Assembly: GCF_000524195.1 (NCBI RefSeq)
Contig: NW_020170382.1
Coordinates: forward strand, 1,506,957 to 1,570,956
Reading direction: 5' to 3'
Length of the DNA: 64,000 nucleotides
Origin: Echinococcus granulosus
Taxonomy: Eukaryota > Platyhelminthes > Cestoda > Cyclophyllidea > Taeniidae
Shown piece by piece: positions 26,310-38,735 of the stretch. A program made the position numbers and the translations under genes. Every line of letters begins with the position of its first letter. Positions within the stretch are counted from its first letter, which is position 1. The notes under the pieces were generated by a model, which saw only the letters and a list, made by a program, of their open reading frames with translations, was not told the DNA's origin and did no database searches.

Positions 26310-26770
26310 AACATTTGCAACCGAAATCTATCCACTTGACACAACTCGCGAATACGTCAAAAAGCTTCCTCTCTCCTCCATCTTCTCATTTCTTTTCAGC
26401 ATCTTCGTTTTTATTTTCAGAAACAGCTAGGACTAGTGATTTAGTGAAAAGAAAGACCTATTCTTATTCTTACTGGGCAGTATGAGGCAAGAGAACACAA
26501 CGTCAGACCCCATATCACAAACGGAAAAGCTGAGCATTGAGAAGATTCACAATTTTTTTCTCATGGTGTCGCTCCACATGTTGATCTTCTATCCGCCTTG
26601 GTAACAGCATTGGGCAATCGTGGGATTACGGGATCACCTGTGGAATGGCATTTACAGTTGGGTGGGAAATGAAAACGAGACTTAGACGGAGGTGGTTGGG
26701 GGCTAGGTTGTTGCTTTGGATTCCAGTAATGAGGGGCTATTTGCAAGTCTTGCTAGAACAGGCTAATATA
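26310..26770 (+). repeat. Second dispersed repeat family, copy 1
   Basis: Direct-orientation relative of about 33900-34410. The best block is the last 200 bp (GCCTTGGTAACAGCATTGG, GGAATGGCAT, CAGGCTAATATA). On the minus strand both copies encode a similar peptide with HFPPNC, CHST, DPVIPRL and NAVTKA. Probably a decayed transposon; class not recognised. Confidence 0.65.
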
Positions 26771-27537
26771 TTCGACGAATATTATTATTCTAATTAATAA
26801 AACCTTTAGAAAAGTTTCCTTCAGTCAAGCAACTTCTTCTATTATAAAATAACCACACAAACTTATTTGGTGAAAGTGGTTTTGGGTATAATTTGATCAG
26901 GTTAAATTGAAATAGGCCGAGGCAACGCGCACTTTAGTCTCGCATGCAAGTGACAACAAACGTTTTCCCTCTTCACCTGTTCATACGCGTTCTCCACATG
27001 TGCCACACTGACACACACGCTAACGCCATAGACCCCTCCCCTACACACGTAACCCCCATCACCTTTCCAAGCTGCTCGTTCTATCAGGCGCCGAGTATCA
27101 TCTCTAGCATCACCATTTTGCGTGCTGAGGAGAAGGGTGGAGGTGAGCTTTATTGTGTGTGATGCGTGTGAGTACTTTCAATCACTTTCCCACTGCCCTG
27201 ACCCCTACCTCCCATCCACCTTGGCTTCGCTGTTGCCCCTCGTTAAGTAAACTGATGCTCGTTTGTGGTGTGGCGAATACACACTCACACCCCGCCGCTT
27301 CTATCATCTCCCAGTGATCTGTGAATGGGAGCAGAGTGGCGTGGTGTGGTGAGGTGAGGTGAGGAGGGAATTGGAGAGAGCAGCAGCAGCAGCAGGAGAC
27401 GTAGCTAACACGCACACACATCAAGATTAGTGGCACGCAAGCTCTTCTGTTCAGCGTCGCCTTAATCCGCACCTCACCTCACCCCACACGCGTACGAGTT
27501 GGTAGTTGACTTTCGTACTTTCAGTGAACAGTGGCCT

Positions 27538-27565
27538 GTTGTTGCTGCTGCTGCTGCTGCTGCTT
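27538..27565 (+). repeat. GCT trinucleotide microsatellite
   Basis: About eight GCT units in a GC-rich, simple-sequence-rich stretch that also holds a short complementary GCA/CAG run near 27381-27395. No coding exon could be supported around it. Confidence 0.85.
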
Positions 27566-29175
27566 CTGTGGTCCTGTGTCAGTGGTGTGTGTATGCGTGC
27601 ACGCAAGATCAGATTTCACGTCAAATTATAAATGGGGCAAGAGAGAGGGGAGAGCGAAAAATGCGAGATACGTTTATTATTATTACTGTTCTAATGATTA
27701 TAGTTGTAATTTTTATTAGTAGGTTAAAAATGAGGATTTAGTGCCACTAAAAGGCATGTGGGCTTGACTCCTCTCTACACAATCGCTTTTTGTACCTGAC
27801 AGAATTCAGGGGATGCACCAAGTCACCTTTAGAAAAACCTTCTACTATTTAACAGCACCAAATTAAGGGTGACTTACAGGAAAAGCATGCATATTTAGAA
27901 AATTTGGCTTTCTAACATACTTTGACAACCACCAGAGCCTTCTCTAAAATTGTGATAAGCCACAGCAGTATGGAAGAAGACGGATGATTAACCTGCGGAA
28001 TTGGTGGGTGGCTGATCGGGGTAACCGAAGGGTCACTTGGCCGAGAAGGAGTTCAGCCTGCGGAAAAAACATCGTAGGGTTAAAGATGCGGCTAGACAAA
28101 GAAGACATTACTCCATAGGGATAGACCGGTTCATTATTTTGAGTAATACTACTGATAGCAATCTATTAAAGTGATTTGAATGCCTTTTAGGGATTATTTA
28201 TAAGGAACCATTGTAAATCAGGACGATTTACGGGAATGCGTAAAGGTTTTGTCTTGCGCATTCAGTATTTATGCCTAATTTTGTGGCTGAGAGTTTAAAA
28301 TTAGATAACTATTGGCATGTTTTGACACCTTTCCAAGCGCTTATTTTACTTTCTCCTACAAGTAAGGTTGTATAGACGACATTTACATTTTAACTTTTTG
28401 CATTAAATTACAAACAGTAAGCATTAAATAGTCGCAACTGTCACTTGGATGCATGACAAGCGATTTGACTGATCGCCCCTATCGATAGTAGTAATAGGCG
28501 GTAGATCACTTATAAGATCGGACCCGTCGTCTGGTGTCACCGGACCTTGACATTATAAATTACTTCACAAAAGAAGTTGAGGGTACGTCATTGATCATGA
28601 CAGTGGCACCACAGAAATGACACAATGCACTGTGGTAAACCAAGGCGCCCCTTTTTACATTAGCTGGTGGGATCGCTGAAGAGGAATAAGCTGTTTGCTT
28701 GTGTAAAACCCGGTTTCACAGCAGTGAGACCATGTGTGCGCTTTTTGTGTGGGTGCGAGGAGAAGGCCAGTGGAGCCTAATTGCTAGTGGGCTGATTTTG
28801 GAAGGCGATAAGGTGGGAGAGGCACCTTGAGCCTTGATGGGCGAACGGAGGGGAAGGAGAGAAAGGGAAGACATTGCGTGTTTTGGCAAAACGGACACCC
28901 ACAGTGAAAAATCTTTCTCCTTCCACCTCCACCCTTACTTCTGACTGCGTCCATCTTACAACGGTATACACGTGGCTCGTTGTGTAGGCGGGTGTGTCCT
29001 GCATTGCGCTATTAGGTCAAATTGGCCAAGAAACCATCATTCGCCCTAGATTGCTTTAAAAGAGCGTCTTGATGGCCGGCGCATTCATACGCTACATCGT
29101 TAATAAATTTTCTTATTTAATTCTTACTTTCAATAAATCATCTTACCTTTAACTGTCCATCCTGCATCCACCCTG

Positions 29176-29203
29176 TATCCATCCATCCATCCATCCATCC
29201 ACT
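29176..29203 (+). repeat. ATCC tetranucleotide microsatellite
   Basis: Six or so tandem ATCC units preceded by degenerate copies. Confidence 0.85.
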
Positions 29204-30785
29204 CAAGAAGGCCCTGTCTTAAGAAGACGGTCCAAATGGACATTGCAATATGATGCAACATAGCTAGAGACCGAAGTATAGGTGAAAATAGTGAAGGAGA
29301 TTATAAAAGGATGCCAAAACGATTTCACGCACAGTTCTTTTTTCTTTAATAAAACCACAAAGTGAAGTCCAAATGTTTGTTTACACTGAAGCACAAATGT
29401 TAATGGAACTGCTGCAGCAGTTAGTAAAACAAGGCAAAAATTCCTTCAGCTTCTCGACCAATTTGTGTGCTTGATTACGTCTAATTTTGAGTACCTTCAT
29501 TGTCTCAAAGTAAAAAATCAAATGTAAACGCGTAATTAACTCATAAAAGGAGAAAAAAATCCGGCCAAGTTAGCAGCAGAGCTATTTAAGTCTCTGGTTA
29601 TTGAAAATGCATGACCCACGTATTACCGGGTCATCGCTAGAGGCGACAAATCACGGTTTCTATTTGAGAACCAGTTGTGCTACTCTGACTCTGGAAACAT
29701 GCTCTGCCCTAATGATACCCCCTCGAAACATATTATCATCACATTACCGATTCACGACTGTTTACCCTTTCACCATGGTTGCCTCACTTGTTTTTGAAAT
29801 CTCACTTATCACCTCCAAAAGCATTATTAGCAAGTAAACCCAAATATTTTAAAGTCCATAAGACTTATAGGATAGTCTCTGAAAGATATTTCATCCGCTT
29901 TACCAAAATTTGAATAAACACCTAATTTTTTTTCTCACGCCCTGACTCCACAAACCTGGTACATAATTGGGCAGAAATCAACCGCTCACTGCGTCTCCTC
30001 CTCCCGAGGTGCAATTTTGTGCGAATACAATCGTCTCGTTTTATCTGGTGAGCATCTGCACCAGGTTGTGGGTGCTTCTTTTGTGAGGAGGCTAAGTAAT
30101 TACCTGTTTGCGTGTCCACAAAACTGCTAATCAAGATGTCGAGTTTGTACTTCGGGTCCGACTGCCCGCCCCCCCCCCTTTACTTCCTCCATGATAGCCG
30201 CGAGCTTCATGAGTGTGTTTGGGTGTGGATGTGGATGTGGTTGAGAGGATGAAGACCTGATTTTGCCACACGATAAGAATGCCGCAGTTTGCGTGTCACC
30301 TTCACACCCCTGTTCCACGTATACACATGAGGGGGAGGAAGAGGCGCATAGTACACCTATGAGGTTTTTGTTTACATTGTATAGTTGATTGCACTAACTC
30401 CTTAGCCTCCCGGACATCAGTCATCACTTTAGCGGCATGGTAACAGTCCACTAGTTCTTCGGTTCGTGTCTTATTACGACTGCAGGGGTGACTCCAAGAG
30501 CCACTAATTTGCATTCTATTCAGACATCCAAGGACCGAGTTGGCTTGTGAGTCCACAAACCATCGGAAGAGCTAAAAGGTTAGGGGAATGGCGGCGTTGT
30601 CGGTGTAACGATACGCAAACACTAGAATACTGCTAAACTGCAACAGAATGAGGTTTGTTTCTACCCGGGTCCAACTAGCTCCCAGCCCTGGTGGCATCAC
30701 GTCGAAGGAGACAATTAAGTGTGATTTTCATGATTTTCCTCTGATATTTTATGGTATGACTCGACTTGACACATTCATTGATAAG

Positions 30786-30830
30786 ACTACTACTACTACT
30801 GCTGCTGCTGCTGCTACTACTACTACTACT
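30786..30830 (+). repeat. Compound CTA/CTG trinucleotide microsatellite
   Basis: A run of ACT units, then GCT units, then ACT units again. A short frame through it would give poly-Thr and poly-Ala, but there is no support that it is coding. Confidence 0.85.
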
Positions 30831-32317
30831 CTTTTAATGTCACTTTAGTTCAATAATAGTTTTGCTGCTGCATATAGAGATACAAAGAAATCAACGGGTA
30901 CTCCCTCACCATTTGGACTCTTTTTGATAGTGAAAAAAGAGGAGCCGGACATTCAGCTTACTGTGTAACGGCTGTACTAAAGCCATCTATTTTATGGTCT
31001 TCTTATGCTTTTCTATCCTCCGAAGTAATGCCATGAGTGAACACAGCAACCCCTTTTTTTCAGGAGTCCCTGTGTTACTGTTACTTTGCCTAAACAATGA
31101 AAAAAAATAAAAAGGTTAAAATACTCTAACCCGCGCCTTAAACTTAACAGCCTGAGATAATCTTTTGCACAAGCATAACTTTAAAGCCGAGTCTTTTTAG
31201 GGAGAAGTTACACAAAACCTTGCGGTACCTTCCTTAAGCTTGGCAACTACCGCTACCAGTGTATACCTTTGATTCGTCATTTGCATTTTAAAGTTATATT
31301 TTGCTGCATAATTAATGTGGCAATTATAAATTCCAAGATGTAGACTTGTTTAATGTGACTGATCTGGTTTAATAATTAAGTATAAATAAACACTCTACTC
31401 AGGCTATACTCTAGCGTGATATTTTCGGAAAACAAATTATTGGTTCTACATTTACTAAACTTAGATACTAGTGACTGGCTTTAAGGAGCGGTGTAATTTT
31501 TAGTGGCATCTCTCAAACATTAGATTACGAAAACCGTCTTTTAAATCCAAAAAAACTCATTTTCATGTTTGTATTGCAATGGACAGGCAAGTCCAGTGAT
31601 CAGTAAGGGCCGAGCGTACGCCTTCAAGCCTTGCATGAACCCAAATGCGAAACAAGGGCCAGTTCATGTTCGAGTACTGTGACACCTTTTCTTAAACAGT
31701 TAAAGGGGGTTGGGAATAATGGAGAGGCAATCGCAATTACCCCAATCGACCAATTAGAGCATGCGGTGAAGCGAAGGGGCCGTCACGCAGCATCGCCATT
31801 GGTTCAAGCTGCGTGCGTGTTAGTCTGCACGTCTGCGTACAAGTTCGCCAACAGGCGTGTTTAGCCAATGGCCTAGTTCCCCTCTTCCTTCTCCTCCTCC
31901 CCACACATTAAAAATCCCCGTATTTTAATTAGATTCTCAGCAGAGGTGGAAACATTACTGCGAATCTCAATTGCCAGGGGGAGCAACAGGTTGTCGTAAG
32001 TTAATAAAGTTCATAAACATTGTGCTGTATTTTAAAATTAATTGAGTTCAATACGTAAATCTACCTGACTACTGTAGGAATAATATATAATATTAAATGA
32101 TTTGGTATTGAATACTTTACCTTATAAGAATCGTCCTTTATCCTCGGAAAACCGCGGGCGTTAGTTCTCACTATGGTTGGCTTTTACCAATGAAAGGCCT
32201 CAGATAACCGCGAAAGTCGGTGCAGTTTTCAGTCTACATCGATGCAATGACGTGCTACATGTGGCAAATTATATAATGCCCACGATTGTCTAAATTCATA
32301 GCGTAAAAAATCACGGA

Positions 32318-32417
32318 NNNNNNNNNNNNNNNNNNNNNNNNNNNNNNNNNNNNNNNNNNNNNNNNNNNNNNNNNNNNNNNNNNNNNNNNNNNNNNNNNNN
32401 NNNNNNNNNNNNNNNNN
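32318..32417. other. Assembly gap (100 N)
   Basis: A second placeholder gap of the same length, with the same repeat on its right side. It lies about 0.4 kb before the first recognised coding exon of the Iroquois gene, so a 5' exon could be hidden nearby. Confidence 0.98.
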
Positions 32418-32486
32418 TGTGCGCTGCACACTTGATCAAGCACCGACTGCTATGTTCAAAGTGAATTTCATCGACAATCAGATGAC
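32418..32486 (+). repeat. Gap-flanking dispersed repeat, copy 2
   Basis: Same orientation and sequence as the segment right of the first gap, diverging after the ATCAGATGACC block. Too little is present to assign a transposon class. Confidence 0.8.
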
Positions 32487-32769
32487 CGAAAGAAGTTAGC
32501 TGCATGAAATAAACTTTTTAGACGGTCATGGCAATATTTCCTACTTTTTTAATCAATGCCTACCATTATGAAATTGCTTGAGCTAAATTATTTACTAGCC
32601 TTAATATTTTAGCATCACATAAACGTAAGATTATGAGTTCCTTGACAAAAAAGATACTTTGAGCACGACTTTAAGTTATGAAAAATTGACCAAAGTTAGA
32701 ATTATTTTGCTGTTTCGGGATTGTGTGTTGAGTTTGCCTTATTTGAAGTGAACTAACTTCTTCCCCTAG

Positions 32770-35700
32770 ACTATTTAATTGACAAAGGAGAATGGCTCAA
32801 CCACTAGAAAACCCAAGTCCTAGTCAACGATATCCGCCTTGCGCAATGGTGCCGCCTTTACCCCCACCCTTCGGATTGGCTGCCGCACTGACAGGCCCGC
32901 GTTTGCCGCTGCCCCCACCGCCCCCACCACCGCCACTACCCCCTGGTGCCTGCGCTCCACATCCGATGCTGATGCTACAGTGGATGCGCTCCCTCCTTAC
33001 CCAGCCACAACCACCACCCACATCCTCTACCGTCGCTGCCGCTGTACCACCACCGCCACCACCAACATCGGTGCAGCCGTTTTGCGCAGCGTCGGAGGCG
33101 GTGCAACTGGCTGGACTGCTGAGTGCAGCAAAGAACGGAGCTCCGCAGCAGGGGTCAGTGCCACCGCCTCCGCCACCGTCGCTCAACTCGTATCAGCAAG
33201 AAACGGTAGAGTGGCAACACACTAATCAGGTCAGATACCTAGTAAATCGTTCATCATTAGTTTCTCCTTTTAATCATTTGGGATCTTTTCGGCTTGATAA
33301 TAAGCCTAATTTTGCTCTTTATTTTTAATCTTTCTGTACAAGCTTTTACGGTCCCCTACTGATATACATCTTGAAATAGTACGTTTAGCTAACATTCTAT
33401 TTTGATGGTAGGCTAGCATTTAAGAACAAACGGCCGTGTGATATAGCCCTCCAACGCGTCTTACTCACACCAACTGAGCGAATTGTTAGCTTTATTTGAT
33501 CTGAAAGGGGAAGCCATGGTTTTTTTTAGATTTTGTATGAAAGCGAAAGCCTTCACGTGAATGTATGCAGCCCCTTTATTCTGTGTTTGAAAGGAAAACG
33601 AATACGCTGATAGTGGCCTAATTCCAAGTTTGTCTAATTTTTATTGTTTTTCGATTAGTTCTAGCAGATATCGTTTTGAAGCTGTCCAATAACGTTCTGC
33701 TGTATGACAGATCATAATGCTGAACTTTGAGTTGCGAGAGACTCATGTAATTAAAAGATGGTAGTCATATTCCACCGTGTTTCCATCGTTGCAGCGCATG
33801 CGTTGTCCCCGAAATGCCAAAAGTACTTGGCTTGTGTGCTTGTGTGTGGATTGATACTGGTGTGATAGCATGCAGACACTTGTTTACTCAACTAAAAATT
33901 TAGAAAAACATTCACAACCAAAATCTATCCATTCGATACAACTCTAAAGTGTGTAAGAAAAGATTGCTCTTTCTTCTGAATTGTCCTAATTATCTTCATT
34001 CTTATTTTAAGAATCACTTAGAAATAGTGATTTTAGCGTAAAGAAAGTGCAAATCTTATCCTCACAGGACAAAATAAGACAAGAGGACGCAACACAGGAG
34101 CTCAAATCGCATTTGGATAGACTGACCGACATTTAGAAGAAGATACTAGCACATTAGCCTCTTCATCTTCCCTATTTCCTTCATGGTATCGCTCTAAGTG
34201 ATGAATATCGGCCTGCCTTGGTAACAGCATTGGACAATCGTGGGATCACAGGATCATCTGTGGAATGGCATATGCAGTTAGGTGGGAAATGAACTTGAGT
34301 AGAAGATGGAATTGGTTCGGGGGCTGGGTTGTTTCTTTGGCTTCCAGCAAGGAGAGATTTCATGCAAATCAATTATGCGCACCTCTGCCTTGTTAAGGCA
34401 GGCTAATATATTACGATGGCGATTCTACTAATTGGAAATGTTTTGAAACGTTTTTGATATTTACTTAATTTTTTCTATAGGAAACGCAGTAACTTAACTG
34501 TTTATCTTTTGTATTTACAATAGTAAGTATCTACCAACCTGATTCCAAACAGTTCATCACCATGAAACAATGATTTTGTCATTGAGTCGTATTTGCCCTC
34601 TTCTTCATTTGTTTGAATTTCTTCACTGATGTGCCAACAAAAGTGAGCAGTTTAGATAGAACTTGGAAACACGGTGACCCCGCGGAACTTATTAACTACG
34701 GAGGCACGGGGTAGAGATCACATAGGGTGAATGGTTTCCCTATACAAGCGCCTCAATTACCACCTCTTCACTCTCAATTAGACGAATCCCCTCTACTTAA
34801 GCATGCTGGAGGGCGGAAGGAGAGGTGTTTCAGTGTAGTACTCAAATTGAATGGAGGAAAACAAGTGCAGCCCCATCAAGTTTTAAGTGATATTCTGATA
34901 AGCTTGGTAGTAAAAACATGCTGTTCTTTGTCAGATTCTCGTTTAAAGAGTAAAGTGCTATTCGGTGCTATCCCATGGGATGACGAGAAAGGCTTCACTT
35001 AACGGATTCGTTCAGTCGTCCACCACCCAGGTTATAGGGCAAACGTTTTAGTTTAGCTGCTAACATTGCCAAATTGGATTAGTCATGATAGAAGTTTAAA
35101 TATCTTATAATGTATGACCCCTGTCATCTGGATAAACGTAGCTCTTTGTCTTCTTTTTATTATCTTACCTTTTTATGAAACTATCATTGTGAAGAAGTGA
35201 ATTGAAAATATAAGTTGAAAAGTTCTAAATCGTCCACATGAAAAGTTGCTACACTGCCGAAGCGGCAATTTTAAACAACAGGCCCTCTTCAAAGGTAAGA
35301 TTTTTAGAAACGTATTTGCTCACTCACTTGTTCAAGGTTTTACTGATCCAGTGGAGAAGACTTGAAATTTCCCTACCAATTTCCAACCAGCGGCCCCAGA
35401 CAACCCTTTCTCGACTGCTGTAAACGAACCGAGTTTTCGTGTTCCATGTGCCTATGCCAAAAAATTGCAGACACGCAAAATATCAGATCAAATACACCGG
35501 ATGGATGGTGTTGATGGAACGCTGATAACTGCCGAGAACCGACTGGGAGTAAGAAAGGTGATAAGCATTTTGCAAGGTTTGCATGCCTTAACGAATTCAC
35601 GTCAAAGTAGCGGGGCAAGCCAACTGACTGAAGTGCCTCTTATAAATGGCATCTGGGTTTTGACTGATCATGACATTTTACTAGCTGTTATTTAAGTAGA

Positions 35701-37043
35701 AAAGTGTTTCACGAATGTTGCCTTACATTTCCACAGGAGGAATCGGAACAGCTGAGGCGATTTCGCCATGCCCTCTGCACTGGCAGCCTAGATCCACAGA
35801 CGATGAAAATGTACCAGAGTTTCAGGTGAGAATTTCTTGTAAACCAATTAATTGATTTCCATTATTCGATTACCACCGCAAGCCCATGCGTATTACAATC
35901 ATCACTTGTCCAATAATCAATACAATGGAGCATTAATCAACGAGTGATTGATAGGCTAGTGTTTGCATGCTTTGGATTTTGCCTCTAGAAATATTTCTTT
36001 TTAGCACAGACGTTTTTGTACGATAAAAAGGGTTAAAAATGCTTTAGCTTGTTCTAAATAATGAGTGAGAAAATTTTATCTCAATTTGAAAGTTTTGCAA
36101 AAAAACTAAAACAAGGAGATAGAAGGGTAAATGATAATGATCTATTCAGTCTCAAATACTGTGAAGACTAACTATATTTAAAGTAAGTTTAACTTTTTCT
36201 AGCTGAAGTTAGACAGATATTGGGTAGATGAAGTCTCGGGCTAGAGCGGTGGATCTGACCTTGAAAATTACACTCGCCTAATAATTCCCAAATCTTTGGT
36301 CTTAGGGCAGTATTAGCGCCCGTGTATTTACAAAAATCACAGAATTTTTTTCTGTGCACCCTTAGGGATCTCTCTGAAGATGTTTTGAGGCATTTCAATC
36401 TGAAATTAGCTCTACTGTGCACATACGTGTAGGGTGGTGGGATGGATGCCATAGGCAAGGGCTAAGGAGGAGATGGAAAGACAGTGCTAGCAAATGTTAT
36501 TTTATTTCCTGTGACTTCAATATCATACGTTTTAGTGACTTTTTCAGGTACTCCCTAAAGGTGAACAATCACGGTACACCCCGACGTAAGAACACTACCC
36601 GAGAGACCACGGGTCTATTGAAGGCTTGGCTGAACGAGCACCGAAATAATCCCTACCCCAACAAGAGTGAAAAAATTATGCTGGCAGTGATCACAAAGAT
36701 GAGTCTCACCCAGGTTTCCACGTGGTTTGCCAACGCACGACGTCGGTTGAAGAAAGAGAACAAGGCGACGTGGAGTTTGGCGTTGGATCAGCAATTCCCA
36801 GACCTAGATGAGGGCTTCCATGGTCCCGCTGGGGAAGAATTTCGGGAGTGTGAGGCATACCCAACTCCCTCGCCTCCTCCACCTCCTCGGCTTCCTCTAC
36901 CACCTTATGAGGAAGAAGGGAGAGAGGAAGACATGGATGCAGTAGGGGTTGGAGAGGGGATGAAGGGGACGACAGCGACGACGCCAGAGCCCAAACGGAG
37001 TGGAAAAATTTGGTCTGTAGTCGAGATGACGGAAGGGAGATAG
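32770..37043 (+). CDS. Iroquois-class (TALE) homeobox transcription factor
   Basis: Sequence-specific nuclear regulator of the Iroquois (IRX) family, which patterns tissues in animals. Coding exons are 32792-33229, 35737-35825 and 36548-37043 (GT..AG, phases 0 and 2 agree), giving 340 residues. Residues 1-146 are rich in proline with poly-Pro runs. Exon 2 is polar. The homeodomain, about residues 186-248, has the TALE three-residue insertion and the Iroquois hallmarks [35 protein letters not shown] and [10 protein letters not shown]. The acidic, proline-rich C-terminus ends in GKIWSVVEM, close to the Iro-box. Mohawk, Meis and PBX fit less well at TRETT and [11 protein letters not shown] splice acceptor (CCCCTAG, ending 32769) 22 bases before the ATG shows an upstream exon or a spliced-leader site. 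Which IRX paralogue it matches cannot be said. Confidence 0.93.
33230..35736 (+). other. First coding intron of the Iroquois gene
   Basis: T-rich sense-strand intron with one copy of the second dispersed repeat (33.9-34.4 kb). No further exon was recognised; several frames of 60-90 codons here look like chance. Confidence 0.6.
33900..34410 (+). repeat. Second dispersed repeat family, copy 2, in an Iroquois intron
   Basis: Matches the copy at 26.3-26.8 kb in direct orientation, with the opening block AATCTATCCA also shared. The minus-strand peptide similarity extends over about 30 residues. It lies in the first coding intron of the Iroquois gene. Confidence 0.65.
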
Positions 37044-37339
37044 AGGCGAGGGGCATCATTGTCACTGTACATACTTATATGCATATTTGATCATACATGA
37101 TTTTTCCGATTTTTCTCAGTTAAGGTTTTAAAATCAAAATAACTATGCAAAACTGAACCACTTAGAGGATATTTTGTCAAAGAATATTTGAAAATATGAA
37201 AAACTGCGTTATGAGACTGAGAGGCACATTTGACCTATGGTATGCAAAAGGACTTGTTTAAATATACGTCGGCGAACCAGCTTTAGAGTGGACGCGGATA
37301 AAACATGCATGCGAAGCTGGGTGTAGGCCAAAACAAAAT

Positions 37340-38113
37340 GACTAGACCGCAACGTCAATGATCCCTCATTGCAATTCTACTGCATCTGCAGTTTCACCCT
37401 GTATGAAGGGTGGACTTGGGGAAGGGGAATGTGCTGGTCGACACGCGTGTCCGTGCCTAGGCATAGAAACACTGACCTAAAAGCAGGGTTATGTGAGACA
37501 GGACGGGATTTAACACAGGTCCGTGGGGGAAGGATTTCGTGTCTGTTCCTTCTTGTCATGTTGTTCTCACTTCAAAGCTGCCCAGTCCTATGTATATGGA
37601 TTGTATGCAGGTAGAAGAGAGGTGGAGGAGGTGTCGTGTGTTCACTTCATTGACATCTTCGCACACGTAGGATAGGTAGCTGCGTAACGAACTTGTTAAG
37701 ATGTTTTACTGTTAGTGTTGCTTCATTTGTTAATGGCTTTCTTGTGGAAGACGGGACAGGGGTGATTGCCGAAGGTTGGCATCATTTTCAGTCCTTTTGT
37801 TAGGAGTCGCTACCTTTTTTTCCATTCGTAGCACATGAAGTTCTTCCACCCCGCTTAGGTTTGTCACTCAGTACTAGAAGTAAGGATAGATGTCCTTTAA
37901 GATTTAATTCGCTTCCCACTACCACCATAGTAAGGCATCAAGACTTTTCTAAAGACTAGAGAAGACATAACACTCCTGTAGAATGTACACATTCAACATA
38001 CAGTGGGGCTTGAGGTTACTGGCATGGCCTGGCGGCCAGCCCATCCGGTGAGAGGGTACAAAGACAGAGTACTGTAGTGGCTCCTCAACCAACACGGAGA
38101 GTTGAACAAGCAA
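37340..38113 (-). mobile_element. TRIM-like LTR retroelement, copy D, truncated
   Basis: Sense is the minus strand. The 5' LTR is about 37928-38113 and shares the central block around the GGCATGGCCTGG motif with the other copies. The PBS-like site is about 37911-37926, with two or so mismatches. The interior aligns with copies A-C from about 37340 onward (TGACTAGACCGCAACGTC block, CTGCATCTGCAGTTTCA block). The 3' LTR was not found and appears lost. The copy lies between the 3' ends of the Iroquois and DDI genes. Confidence 0.65.
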
Positions 38114-38644
38114 CCAACTTGTTAAGGGACAACTTCTAGTTAGTGTCACATGTGTTTTTAGCATTTAAATCTTTAATCACACTGACTTTCCACGACGGTA
38201 CTCAAGTGAGGTTGACTTGACCTCTGCACATCTTAGCGGACCCCATCCATTCGGATGAAGGCGGGTGGGTATAAACTGCCTCGTAGTCTACTCACTTGCC
38301 TTTTACTTCGAAAAGCTGTAGCGCCCAGAGTCAGTCCTGAAGCCACAGCAAGTATGTTGATATAGAAGAATGGTTCGCTGTGAGCACACAGAAGGAGTAG
38401 GAGGCTATAGACATGACCTCCCGGTAGTACCACCTATGCTACCCACGGAGGCCGAAGGGCCAGCGTAGCTACATATACAGTTCGGTCATTTTGAGTTTAG
38501 TCGAGTCTCCTTGCGAGGCACAACCAACCATCACAAGATGAGATGGCGACATCGCATCACAGGAAAAATGCTACGTATTAGTGACAGTGCATATTGTGAG
38601 TCGGGTCGGGGCTATAAATATAGCGAAAGAAAAGGATTCATTCC

Positions 38645-38735
38645 GAAGTGGCAACGGGCCACTTAGGGGCTCCGCCATTGTGCCTATACCGGGTGGCCTG
38701 GCATCCGGGCCATGTTCGTAGCCTTACGTCCTACA
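38645..38735 (+). mobile_element. Partial or solo LTR of the same TRIM family
   Basis: A short segment repeats the LTR core in sense orientation: the CTCCGCC block, the GGCCATG block and a TCCTACA end. No interior sequence follows it. It is a decayed fragment or solo LTR about 0.5 kb beyond copy D. Confidence 0.5.

Larger units (their letters stand above)
14937..32769. other. Gene-poor, repeat-rich region between TOPBP1 and the Iroquois gene
   Basis: Nearly 18 kb without a recognisable coding exon. It holds three TRIM-like LTR elements, one copy of another dispersed repeat, two assembly gaps, several simple repeats and a few GC-rich patches (around 21.6-21.85, 26.9-27.7 and 28.7-29.0 kb). 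A splice acceptor just upstream of the Iroquois start codon implies that one or more upstream exons of that gene lie in this region. Frames of up to 165 codons occur but resemble nothing I know. Confidence 0.6.

Noticed and set aside
32824..33225. Gly-rich minus-strand and Thr/Ala-rich plus-strand frames
   Set aside because: Alternative readings of the poly-proline first coding exon of the Iroquois gene.
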